60,495 bases of DNA from Chloroflexota bacterium (GTDB taxonomy: Bacteria; Chloroflexota; Anaerolineae; Aggregatilineales; Phototrophicaceae), in contig WTGJ01000002.1 of NCBI GenBank assembly GCA_011523615.1, positions 1 through 60,495 on the forward strand. The letters are read 5' to 3'. Under the pieces are notes generated by a model. It worked only from the letters and a program-made list of their open reading frames with translations, was not told where the DNA came from and ran no database searches. Position numbers and translations under genes: made by a program. This document shows positions 18,193 to 26,953 of this stretch, one piece after another (the first letter of the stretch is position 1; each line of letters begins with the position of its first letter).

Positions 18193-19908
18193 ATGGCGAA
18201 ACTCGATTCCATCACCGTTCAAGTCATCCACAACTACCTCCTTTCCGCCGCGCGCGAAATGGAACGTAACCTGATGCGCACCTCCTATTCGACCGTGATT
18301 TACGAGATTCGTGATTTCGGCCTCGGCATCTATGACGACCAATGCCGTTTGCTGGCGGAAGCGCCCGGCCTGGCCGTTTTCACCCGCGGCAACGACTACG
18401 GTTTGCAAAAAACCGTCGAATTCATCGGCAAGGAGAACATGGAACCGGGTGACCTCTTGCTCACCAGCTACCCGTACTGGAGCTCCGCGCATCCCCTCGA
18501 TGTCCTCGCCATTTCCCCCATCTTCGCCCTGGGCGAATTGGTCGGCTATACGGCGATCAAGCAACACTGGCTCGACCTGGGCCAAAAAGACGCCGGTTAC
18601 ATCCTCGATTCGGTCGACGTCTTCCAGGAAGGCCTGCTGATGCCCGGCGTAAAAATTTACAAAGCCGGCCAGCTCGACCAGGAAATCGTGAACCTGCTGC
18701 GCTTCAACAGCCGCATGCCGGATCGCATCATCGGCGACATGAACGCCCAGATCTCCGCCTGCCGCACCGGCGAACGCCGCATCAGCGAACTGGTCACCCG
18801 CTTTGGGCTGGAAACCTTTCACGAAGCGATCGAAGCCATTTTTGACCACGGCGAACGCTTGGCTCGCGCCCGTTTGGCGGAGCTACCCAACGGCACCTGG
18901 GAAGCCGAAGACTGGGCCGATGACGATGGCATCGACCACGATACGATGCTCAAACTGAGAGTGAAAGTGACCATCACTGACGACGAATTCATCGTCGACT
19001 GGAGTGGCTCGAACCCCGCCACGATGGGCCCCATGAACCTGCCCATCGGCCTCACCGAAGGGGTCACCGGCCTCGCCTTCAAAGGCATCACCACGCCGGA
19101 TACGCCGGCCAACTACGGCAATTATCGCCCGCTCAAAGTCATCGCCCCAGCCGGCGAGATGATGCACGCCATCCCCCCCGCGCCCACCTTCACCGTCTGG
19201 GCTGCCTTGTTGGCTCCCGAAGTGATCCTGAAAGCGCTTTCCCGGGGGCTGGCAGACCGCGTACCCGCCTGCTCTGGCGGCGATGTCTTCGATATCATGG
19301 GCGTCGGCCTCCTGCCGGATTCCGGCCTCCCCTGGGTGGAAGCGACCAACGAAGCGGTCGGCTTCGGCGCCCACGCCGGCGGTGATGGCGAAGACGGCAT
19401 CATGCACCTCACCGAGCCGGGCTGCCGCAACAACCCCGTCGAAGTCCTCGAAACCAAAGCGCCCTGGCTCATCGATACCTACCGTATCCGGCCGGATTCC
19501 GGCGGCCCCGGCTTGCACCGCGGTGGCGTCGGCGTGATGCGTTCTTATCGATTCCTGCACCCCTCCGGCTTCCTCTCTTTGGTCAAAAAGACGAAATCCG
19601 CACCCTGGGGCATGAACGGTGGCGGAGACGCCGCGCCCGGCAAAGTCATCGTCTGGCCCGGCACCGCAAAAGAAGAAGTCACCGGCGCGGTGAACTACCC
19701 CATGGCCGTCGAGGAAGTGGTGGAAAACTACTCCGGCGGCGGTGGCGGTTGGGGTGACCCTTTCCAACGTGACCCGCAACGAGTCCTGGCGGACGTGCGT
19801 GATGGTTACGTCTCTGCGCAGAGCGCGCGTGAGCATTACGGCGTCGTCATCAACGCCAAAGACTGGACCGTGAACGAAACCGCAACGAACGACTTACGCA
19901 ATGGATGA
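18193..19908 (+). CDS. hyuB: HyuB-like hydantoinase B/oxoprolinase subunit, tandem copy 1
   Basis: A 571-residue B subunit. The metal-type triad is His100, Asp103 and His125 (SSAHPLD, then KQHWLDLGQKDAGY). It has FTRGNDYGLQK near residue 63, CSGGDVFDIMGVG in the middle and the YSGGGGGWGDP Gly-rich motif near the C-terminus. I chose ATG 18193 because the conserved N-terminus (ITVQVIHNYLLSAAREMERN) starts right after it; an upstream in-frame start would overlap hyuA. It is only 4 nt downstream of hyuA copy 2, making it the copy most tightly coupled to that A subunit. Confidence 0.93.
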   Translation: MAKLDSITVQVIHNYLLSAAREMERNLMRTSYSTVIYEIRDFGLGIYDDQCRLLAEAPGLAVFTRGNDYGLQKTVEFIGKENMEPGDLLLTSYPYWSSAHPLDVLAISPIFALGELVGYTAIKQHWLDLGQKDAGYILDSVDVFQEGLLMPGVKIYKAGQLDQEIVNLLRFNSRMPDRIIGDMNAQISACRTGERRISELVTRFGLETFHEAIEAIFDHGERLARARLAELPNGTWEAEDWADDDGIDHDTMLKLRVKVTITDDEFIVDWSGSNPATMGPMNLPIGLTEGVTGLAFKGITTPDTPANYGNYRPLKVIAPAGEMMHAIPPAPTFTVWAALLAPEVILKALSRGLADRVPACSGGDVFDIMGVGLLPDSGLPWVEATNEAVGFGAHAGGDGEDGIMHLTEPGCRNNPVEVLETKAPWLIDTYRIRPDSGGPGLHRGGVGVMRSYRFLHPSGFLSLVKKTKSAPWGMNGGGDAAPGKVIVWPGTAKEEVTGAVNYPMAVEEVVENYSGGGGGWGDPFQRDPQRVLADVRDGYVSAQSAREHYGVVINAKDWTVNETATNDLRNG

Positions 19909-19942
19909 ACGCCAAACGTAAGACTTAGGGCGAGGAGGCGAC

Positions 19943-21652
19943 ATGCCGTTGGATCCGATCACCGTCGAAGTCATTCACAATTACTTCCTCTCTGCCGCGC
20001 GCGAGATGGAACGCAACCTCATCCGCACTTCGTATTCCACCGTGATTTACGAACTCAACGATTTTGGCCTCGGCATCTACGACAAGCAGTTTCGTATGCT
20101 TTCGGAGGCGCCCGGCCTCGCCATCTTCACCCGCGGCAACGACTACGGCTTGCAAAAAACCATCGAATTCGTCGGCGAGGAAAACCTGGCACCCGGCGAT
20201 CTGATCCTCACCAGTTACCCCTATTGGAGCTCCGCCCACCCCATGGACGTCCTGGCCGTTTCCCCCATCTTCGCCCGGGGGGAGCTGATCGGTTATACCG
20301 CCATCAAGCAGCACTGGCTCGACCTCGGCCAAAAAGATGCCGGCTACATCCTGGATTCCACCGACGTCTTCCAGGAAGGCCTCATTCTGCCCGCCATGAA
20401 ACTGTACAAAGGCGGCGTGATCGACCAGGAAATCGTGAACCTGATTCGCTTCAACAACCGCATGCCGGACCGCTGCATCGGCGATATGAACGCCCAGATC
20501 TCCGCCTGCCGCACCGGCGAACGTCGGATGACCGAGCTGGTGAATCGCTTCGGGCTGGATACCTACTTTGAGGCCGTCGAAGCCGTGCTCGATCATGGCG
20601 AACGCCTGGCTCGCGCCCGCCTGGCGGAGCTGCCCAACGGCACCTGGGAAGCCGAAGACTGGATCGATGACGATGGCATCGACCGTGACAAAATGCTCAA
20701 AATGAAGGTGAAAGTGACCATCACCGATGATGAGTTCATCGTCGATTGGAGCGGCTCCGAACCGGCCACTAAGGGGCCGATGAACATGCCCATCGGCAAC
20801 ACCCTCGGCGTGACGGCGCTCGCTTTCAAGGGCATCACCACGCCGGATACGCCCGCGAATTCCGGCAATTACCGCCCGCTGCGGGTGATCGCCCCACCGG
20901 GTGAGTTGATGCACGCCGTCCACCCCTCCCCCACCTTCACCCTCTGGGCCGGCCTGCTCGCCCCCGAAGTCATCCTCAAAGCGCTCGCCAAAGGCATTCC
21001 GGATCGCATCCCCGCCTGTTCCGGCGGCGACGTCTTCGATGTCATGGGCGTGGGCGTCCACCCCGAAACCGGCGCGCCCTGGGTCGAAGCGACCAACGAA
21101 GGGGTCGGCTTCGGCGGCCATGCCGGCGGCGATGGCGAAGATGCCATCATGCACCTCAGCGAACCCGGCTGCCGCAACGTCCCCGTGGAAGTGTTGGAAA
21201 CCAAGGGTTCCTGGATGATCGATACTTACCACATGCGCCAGGATTCCGGCGGCCCCGGGCAACACCGTGGCGGGGTCGGCGTGGCCCGCATCTACCGTTT
21301 CCTCCAGGCCGCCAACACCCTCGCCACCGTCAAAAAGACGAAATCGGCCCCCTGGGGCATGGCCGGCGGTCATGATGCCTTGCCCGGTCAGGTCATCGTC
21401 TGGCCGGGAACCGAGAAAGAATACATCAACGGCGCCATCCATACCCCGGTGGATGCTGGCGATATCATCGAGAATTACTCCGGCGGTGGCGGCGGTTGGG
21501 GGCACCCACACCAGCGTGATCCGCAACACGTTCTGCGCGATGTCCGCGATGGCTACGTCTCCGAACGCAGCGCGCGTGAAGATTATGGCGTGGCCATCGA
21601 TACGGCAAACTGGAGCGTCGACGAGGATGCTACGGCTACCCTGCGCACCTGA
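19943..21652 (+). CDS. hyuB: HyuB-like hydantoinase B/oxoprolinase subunit, tandem copy 2
   Basis: A 569-residue B subunit of the first subgroup (LDLGQKDAGYILDSTD). GAGGAGG precedes the ATG. The H-x2-D-x21-H triad (SSAHPMD, then KQHW) and FTRGNDYG are intact. It differs from its neighbours at presumed pocket-lining segments, for example MHAVHPSPTFTLWAGL where copy 1 has MHAIPPAPTFTVWAAL. Its last ~85 bases are almost identical in DNA to the end of copy 3, which suggests past gene conversion. Confidence 0.93.
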   Translation: MPLDPITVEVIHNYFLSAAREMERNLIRTSYSTVIYELNDFGLGIYDKQFRMLSEAPGLAIFTRGNDYGLQKTIEFVGEENLAPGDLILTSYPYWSSAHPMDVLAVSPIFARGELIGYTAIKQHWLDLGQKDAGYILDSTDVFQEGLILPAMKLYKGGVIDQEIVNLIRFNNRMPDRCIGDMNAQISACRTGERRMTELVNRFGLDTYFEAVEAVLDHGERLARARLAELPNGTWEAEDWIDDDGIDRDKMLKMKVKVTITDDEFIVDWSGSEPATKGPMNMPIGNTLGVTALAFKGITTPDTPANSGNYRPLRVIAPPGELMHAVHPSPTFTLWAGLLAPEVILKALAKGIPDRIPACSGGDVFDVMGVGVHPETGAPWVEATNEGVGFGGHAGGDGEDAIMHLSEPGCRNVPVEVLETKGSWMIDTYHMRQDSGGPGQHRGGVGVARIYRFLQAANTLATVKKTKSAPWGMAGGHDALPGQVIVWPGTEKEYINGAIHTPVDAGDIIENYSGGGGGWGHPHQRDPQHVLRDVRDGYVSERSAREDYGVAIDTANWSVDEDATATLRT

Positions 21653-21697
21653 TACCCAACGAACATACTTCTCAAAGAGAGGGTGAGGAGAAATAAA

Positions 21698-23413
21698 TTG
21701 GCATTGGATCCGATCGACGTAGCCGTCATACACAATTACTTCCTTGCTGCTGCGCGTGAAATGGAACGTAATTTGATTCGCACCTCCTATTCCACCGTGA
21801 TTTACGAATTGAAGGATTTCGGTCTGAACCTTTACGACCGGCAATGTCGCATGCTCGCCGAAGCGCCTGGCCTGGCAGTCTTTACACGCGGCAACGACTA
21901 CGGACTGCAAAAGACGGTCGATTTCATCGGCGAAGAGAATATGGAGCCCGGTGACCTGATCCTCACCAGCTATCCCTACTGGAGCTCCGCGCATCCCCCC
22001 GACGTGCTCGCCATCGCCCCGATCTTCGCGCTCGGGGAACTGATCGGCTACGCGGCCATCAAACAGCACTGGCTCGACCTCGGGCAAAAGGACGCCGGCT
22101 ACATCCTAGATTCGGTCGATGTCTTCCAGGAGGGTTTGTTGATGCCCGGCCTGAAGATCTATAAGGCGGGCGAGCTCGACCAGGAGCTGGTGAACCTGAT
22201 CCGCTTCAACAACCGCATGCCGGACCGCTGCATCGGCGATATGAACGCCCAGATCTCTTCCTGCCGCACCGGCGAGCGCCGCATGATCGAGCTGGTGGAA
22301 CGCTTCGGTCTGGATACCTACTATGAGGCCGTCGAAGCCATCCTCGACCACAGTGAACGCCTGACTCGCGCCCGCCTCGCCGAGCTACCCAAAGGCACCT
22401 GGGAAGCCGAAGACTGGGCCGATGACGATGGTATCGATCGCGATACGATGCTCAAACTCAAGGTCAAAGTCACCATCACGGATGACGAGTTCATCGTCGA
22501 TTGGAGCGGCTCCAATGCGGCGACTCGCGGCCCTATGAACCTGCCAATTGGCTGTACAATGGGGGTCACGGCGCTGGCCTTCAAAGGCGTCACCACGCCG
22601 GATACCCCCGCCAACGCCGGTAACTACCGACCGCTCAAGGTCATCGCTCCACCGGGTGAGATCATGCACGCCATCCCCCCTTCACCGACCTTCACGATTT
22701 GGGCTTCTCTGTTAGCGCCGGAAGTCATCCTGAAAGCGCTCTCCCAAGGTTTGCCGGATCACATTCCCGCTTGCTCGGGGGGCGATGTCTTTTCCATTTT
22801 GGGCGTGGGCACGCACCCGGAAACCGGTCAAGCCTGGCTCGAAGCGACCAACGAAGGCGTCGGCTTTGGCGGCCACGCCGGTGGCGATGGCGAAGACGGC
22901 ATCATGCACCTCAGCGAACCGGGCTGTCGCAATGTGCCGATCGAAATCATGGAGAACAAAGCGCCCTGGATCATCGAATCCTACCAGATCCGCCAGGATA
23001 CCGGCGGTCCCGGCAAGAATCGTGGTGGCGTCGGGATTTCGCGTACCTACCGCTTTTTAGAACCCGCCACAGTCCTGGCCCTCGTCAAGAAGACGAAGAC
23101 GTCACCCTGGGGCATGAATGGCGGCGGCGATGCCGTATCCGGCAAGGTCACCGTCTGGCCCGAGACCGATAAAGAATCCGCCAACGGCGCCGTCCACACC
23201 CCAATGGCTGCAGAAGACGTCATCCGAAACAGTTCCGGCGGTGGCGGTGGCTGGGGCAACCCCCTAGAGCGAGATCCGCAACACGTCCTGCGCGATGTCC
23301 GTGATGGCTACGTCTCGGAACGCAGCGCGCGCGAAGATTATGGCGTGGCCATCGATACCGATACCTGGACCGTCGACGAATCCGCCACCGCTACCCTGCG
23401 TGCCGGTCCTTGA
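21698..23413 (+). CDS. hyuB: HyuB-like hydantoinase B/oxoprolinase subunit, tandem copy 3 (TTG start)
   Basis: A 571-residue B subunit if translation begins at TTG 21698, where GAGGAG (21685-21690) is well spaced and the paralogs' N-terminus (LALDPIDVAVIHNYFL) aligns. A GTG at 21683 would add five residues but lies inside the Shine-Dalgarno. It has FTRGNDYGLQK, SSAHPPDVLAIAP (Pro in place of Leu/Met next to the triad Asp) and KQHW. The mid-protein segment reads CSGGDVFSILGVG. The C-terminal Gly-rich motif is SSGGGGGWGNP. The TTG start may lower its expression relative to the other copies. Confidence 0.92.
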   Translation: MALDPIDVAVIHNYFLAAAREMERNLIRTSYSTVIYELKDFGLNLYDRQCRMLAEAPGLAVFTRGNDYGLQKTVDFIGEENMEPGDLILTSYPYWSSAHPPDVLAIAPIFALGELIGYAAIKQHWLDLGQKDAGYILDSVDVFQEGLLMPGLKIYKAGELDQELVNLIRFNNRMPDRCIGDMNAQISSCRTGERRMIELVERFGLDTYYEAVEAILDHSERLTRARLAELPKGTWEAEDWADDDGIDRDTMLKLKVKVTITDDEFIVDWSGSNAATRGPMNLPIGCTMGVTALAFKGVTTPDTPANAGNYRPLKVIAPPGEIMHAIPPSPTFTIWASLLAPEVILKALSQGLPDHIPACSGGDVFSILGVGTHPETGQAWLEATNEGVGFGGHAGGDGEDGIMHLSEPGCRNVPIEIMENKAPWIIESYQIRQDTGGPGKNRGGVGISRTYRFLEPATVLALVKKTKTSPWGMNGGGDAVSGKVTVWPETDKESANGAVHTPMAAEDVIRNSSGGGGGWGNPLERDPQHVLRDVRDGYVSERSAREDYGVAIDTDTWTVDESATATLRAGP

Positions 23414-23431
23414 TCGCCTAGCAAAAGGAGC

Positions 23432-25159
23432 ATGAAAGTGGACCCCATCACCGTACAGGTCATCCACAATTACCTCCTTTCCGCATCGCGCGAGATGGAG
23501 CGCAACCTCATGCGCACCGCCTACAGCACGGTGATCTACGAAGTGCGTGATTTCGGCCTGGGCATCTACGACCGTCAGTGTCGCATGCTGTCCGAAGCGC
23601 CGGGCCTGGCCGTCTTCACCCGCGGCAACGATTACGGCCTGCAAAAAACCATCGAATTCGTCGGCGAAGAAAACCTAGAACCCGGCGATCTGATCCTCAC
23701 CAATTATCCTTACTGGTCCTCCGCTCATCCGTTGGATGTGCTGGCCGTTGCGCCCATCTTCGCTTGCGGTGAGCTGGTCGGTTATACCGCCATCAAACAG
23801 CACTGGCTCGATATGGGGCAAAAGGACGCCGGCTACATCCTGGATTCCGTCGATGTCTTTCAGGAAGGCTTGATCTTGCCCGCCATGAAGCTGTACAAAG
23901 GCGGCGTCCTCGACCAGGAAATCATCAACCTGCTGCGCTTCAACAGCCGCATGCCAGAACGCATCATCGGCGACCTGAACGCTCAGGTGTCCGCCAGCCG
24001 CACGGGCGAACGCCGCGTGATCAGCCTCGTCGAGCGTTACGGTCTGGCTGCCTTCTTCCAGGCCGCGGAGGAAATCCTCGACCATGGCGAGCGCCTTTCG
24101 CGGGCCCGCCTGGCCGAATTGCCCAAGGGCACCTGGGAAGCCGAGGATTGGGCCGATGACGATGGCATCGACCGCGATACCATGCTCAAGCTCAAAGTGA
24201 AAGTGACGATCACCGCCGACGAATTCATCGTCGATTGGAGCGGTTCCCACTCAGCGACCCGCGGCCCGATGAATCTGCCGATCGGTTGCACCCTGGGCGT
24301 GACCGCGCTCGCTTTCAAAGGCATCACCTCGCCCGATACCCCGGCCAATTCCGGTAACTACCGCCCACTCAAAGTGATCGCGCCGCCCGGCGAAATCATG
24401 CACGCCATCCCCCCCGCCCCAACCTTCACCATCTGGGCATCCCTGCTGGCGCCGGAAGTGATCCTCAAAGCCCTTTCCCGGGGTATGCCGGAACATATCC
24501 CCGCCTGCAGCGGTGGCGATGTCTTCAGCGTGGTTGGTGTCGGCACCCACCCGGAAACCGGTCAGATGTGGCTCCAGGGTGGCAACGAGGCGGTCGGTTT
24601 TGGCGCTTTCGCGGGCAGCGACGGCGAAGATGCCATCATGCACCTCAGCGAACCGGGTTGCCGCAACACCCCCGTAGAAGTGGTGGAAACCAAAGCACCC
24701 TGGATCATCGAAACCTATCAAATGCGCCAGGATTCCGGTGGGGCCGGCCAATTCCGCGGCGGCGTCGGTGTCCGGCGGCAATATCGTTACTTGAGCCCCG
24801 CCACCACCCTGACGCTGGTCAAAAAGACGAAATCCGCCCCCTGGGGCATGGCCGGCGGCCACGACGCGGATGCCGGCCATGTCGTCGTCTGGCCGGGTAC
24901 GGAGCGCGAAGAGCGCACCGCCGCGATCCATTATCCCATGAATACCGAAGACATCCTGCAAAATAATTCCGGCGGTGGCGGCGGTTGGGGTGATCCCTTA
25001 AAGCGAGACCCGCAACTCGTCCTGGCAGATGTACGGAACGAATTGGTCTCCCTGAAATCCGCCCGGCAAGATTACGGCGTGGCGATCGATGCCGCATCCC
25101 TCACCATCGACGAAGCGGCGACGGCATCGTTGCGCAACGGCAAACACACCCACCCTTAG
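23432..25159 (+). CDS. hyuB: HyuB-like hydantoinase B/oxoprolinase subunit, tandem copy 4
   Basis: A 575-residue B subunit, the most diverged of the first subgroup. Differences include LDMGQKDAGY, VSASRTGERRVISLVERYG where others have ISACRTGERR, and a WLQGGNEAVGFGAFAGSDGED segment. The H-x2-D-x21-H triad and FTRGNDYG are kept. AAAGGAG precedes the ATG, and the gap to copy 3 is only 18 nt. Ser in place of Cys in the SA(C/S)RTGERR segment is unique to this copy and may mark a functional shift. Confidence 0.93.
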   Translation: MKVDPITVQVIHNYLLSASREMERNLMRTAYSTVIYEVRDFGLGIYDRQCRMLSEAPGLAVFTRGNDYGLQKTIEFVGEENLEPGDLILTNYPYWSSAHPLDVLAVAPIFACGELVGYTAIKQHWLDMGQKDAGYILDSVDVFQEGLILPAMKLYKGGVLDQEIINLLRFNSRMPERIIGDLNAQVSASRTGERRVISLVERYGLAAFFQAAEEILDHGERLSRARLAELPKGTWEAEDWADDDGIDRDTMLKLKVKVTITADEFIVDWSGSHSATRGPMNLPIGCTLGVTALAFKGITSPDTPANSGNYRPLKVIAPPGEIMHAIPPAPTFTIWASLLAPEVILKALSRGMPEHIPACSGGDVFSVVGVGTHPETGQMWLQGGNEAVGFGAFAGSDGEDAIMHLSEPGCRNTPVEVVETKAPWIIETYQMRQDSGGAGQFRGGVGVRRQYRYLSPATTLTLVKKTKSAPWGMAGGHDADAGHVVVWPGTEREERTAAIHYPMNTEDILQNNSGGGGGWGDPLKRDPQLVLADVRNELVSLKSARQDYGVAIDAASLTIDEAATASLRNGKHTHP

Positions 25160-25182
25160 ATGCTCAGGTAAAGGAGGCTTTC

Positions 25183-26895
25183 GTGGCACTGGATCCCATC
25201 ACCACCTCGGTCATTCACAATTACTACCTCTCGGCCGCGCGCGAGATGGAACGCAACCTCATGCGCACCGCCTATACCACCATCGTCTACGAAATCCGCG
25301 ATTTCGGCCTCGGCATCTATGACAAACACTGCCGTGTCATGGCGGAATCGCCCGGCCTGGCCATTTTCACCTGCGGCAACGACTACGGCCTCAAAAAATC
25401 CGTGGAGTTCATCGGCATCGAGAACTTCGAACCCGGCGACCTCGTCCTCACCTCTTACCCTTACTGGTCTTCCGCCCATCCCATGGACGTGCTGGCCCTT
25501 TCTCCCATCTTCCACAGAGATGAGCTGATCGGCTTCACCGCCATCAAGCAGCACTGGATCGACCTGGGCCAAAAAGAAGCGGGCTACATGCTGGATTCCA
25601 CCGACGTCTTCCAGGAAGGCCTGATCATGCCGGCCATGAAGCTCTACCGTGGCGGCGTGCGCAATGAAGAAATCGTCAACTTGATCCGCTTCAACAGCCG
25701 CATCCCCGACCGCGTCATCGGCGATATGAACGCCCAGATCTCCGCTTGCCGCACCGGTGAACGCCGCGTCGCCCAAATGGCCGAACGCTTCGGCATCGAT
25801 ACCCTATACGAAGCGATCGAGGCAATCCTCGACCATGGCGAACGCATCTCCCGCAACCGCCTGGCGGAATTGCCAAAAGGTACCTGGACCGCCGAAGATT
25901 ACGTGGATGACGATGGCATCAACCGCGACGAAATGCTCAAGCTGAAATGCACCGTGACCATCACCGACGACGAATTCATCGTCGATTGGACCGGCTCCCA
26001 ACCCACCACTCAGGGGCCCATGAACGTACCCATCGGCCTCACCACCGGCGTCAGCGGCCTGGCCTTCAAAGGCGTCACCACGCCGGATTACCCCGCCAAC
26101 TCCGGCCACTACCGCCCGCTCAAGGTCATCGCCCCCGAAGGCGAAATCATGCACGCTACTTCACCGGCGCCGACCTTCACCATTTGGGCCAGCTTGCTCG
26201 CGCCGGAAGTCGTCCTGAAAGCCCTGGCCCAGGGCATGCCGGAGATCATCCCCGCCTGCAGCGGAGGCGATATCTTCGACATCATGGGCCTCGGCATCCA
26301 CCCGGAAACCGGCCACCATTGGCTGGAAGCGACCAACGAGGCGGTGGGCTTCGGTGGGCACGCCGGCGGCGATGGCGAAGACGGCATCATGCACCTCACC
26401 GAACCCGGCTGCCGCAACAACCCCGTCGAAGTGCTGGAAACCAAAGGCCCCTGGATCATCGAAAACTACAACATGCGTCAGGATTCCGGCGGCCCCGGCT
26501 TTCACCGCGGTGGCGTCGGCGTCACCCGCACCTATCGCTTCCTGCACCCGTCGCAAGCGCTGGCCGTCGTCAAGAAGACGAAGACCGCCCCCTGGGGCAT
26601 GGCCGGCGGCAAAGATGGCGTTCCCGGCGCAGTGACCATCTGGCCCGGGACGGAAAAAGAACGCGTGAATGGCGCCCTGCACGAAAAAGACCTGCGGGCT
26701 GAAGACGTCATCATCAACTCTTCCGGCGGCGGCGGCGGTTGGGGTGACCCTTTCACGCGCGACCCGCAACTGGTCCTCTGGGATGTCAAGAACGGATACA
26801 TCTCCGCCAGCAGCGCCCGCGAAGATTATGGCGTCGCCATCCACACCGAAGACTGGAGCGTCGACGAGGCCACCACCGCCCAGCTGCGCGCCTGA
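25183..26895 (+). CDS. hyuB: HyuB-like hydantoinase B/oxoprolinase subunit, tandem copy 5 (GTG start)
   Basis: A 570-residue B subunit and first member of the second subgroup (TAYTTIVYEIRDFG, GQKEAGYMLDSTD, YRGGVRNEEIVN). It has Cys instead of Arg in FTCGNDYGLKK near residue 63, a change shared only with copy 6. The triad (SSAHPMD, then KQHW) is intact. GTG start with AAAGGAGG upstream. The C-terminal part has the subgroup LHEKDLRAEDV segment and SSGGGGGWGDP. Confidence 0.93.
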   Translation: MALDPITTSVIHNYYLSAAREMERNLMRTAYTTIVYEIRDFGLGIYDKHCRVMAESPGLAIFTCGNDYGLKKSVEFIGIENFEPGDLVLTSYPYWSSAHPMDVLALSPIFHRDELIGFTAIKQHWIDLGQKEAGYMLDSTDVFQEGLIMPAMKLYRGGVRNEEIVNLIRFNSRIPDRVIGDMNAQISACRTGERRVAQMAERFGIDTLYEAIEAILDHGERISRNRLAELPKGTWTAEDYVDDDGINRDEMLKLKCTVTITDDEFIVDWTGSQPTTQGPMNVPIGLTTGVSGLAFKGVTTPDYPANSGHYRPLKVIAPEGEIMHATSPAPTFTIWASLLAPEVVLKALAQGMPEIIPACSGGDIFDIMGLGIHPETGHHWLEATNEAVGFGGHAGGDGEDGIMHLTEPGCRNNPVEVLETKGPWIIENYNMRQDSGGPGFHRGGVGVTRTYRFLHPSQALAVVKKTKTAPWGMAGGKDGVPGAVTIWPGTEKERVNGALHEKDLRAEDVIINSSGGGGGWGDPFTRDPQLVLWDVKNGYISASSAREDYGVAIHTEDWSVDEATTAQLRA

Positions 26896-26953
26896 TGCAC
26901 CACGGTTGCGCGACGAATCGAAACGACAACATCATCCGCAAAGAGGAGGAGCC

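Noticed and set aside
19925-22087. 720-codon open frame on the minus strand across two hyuB genes, and similar long antisense frames elsewhere in the hyu region
   Set aside because: They are mirror images of GC-rich codon usage on the coding strand. Their products show no family motifs, while the plus-strand frames are conserved hyuB paralogs.
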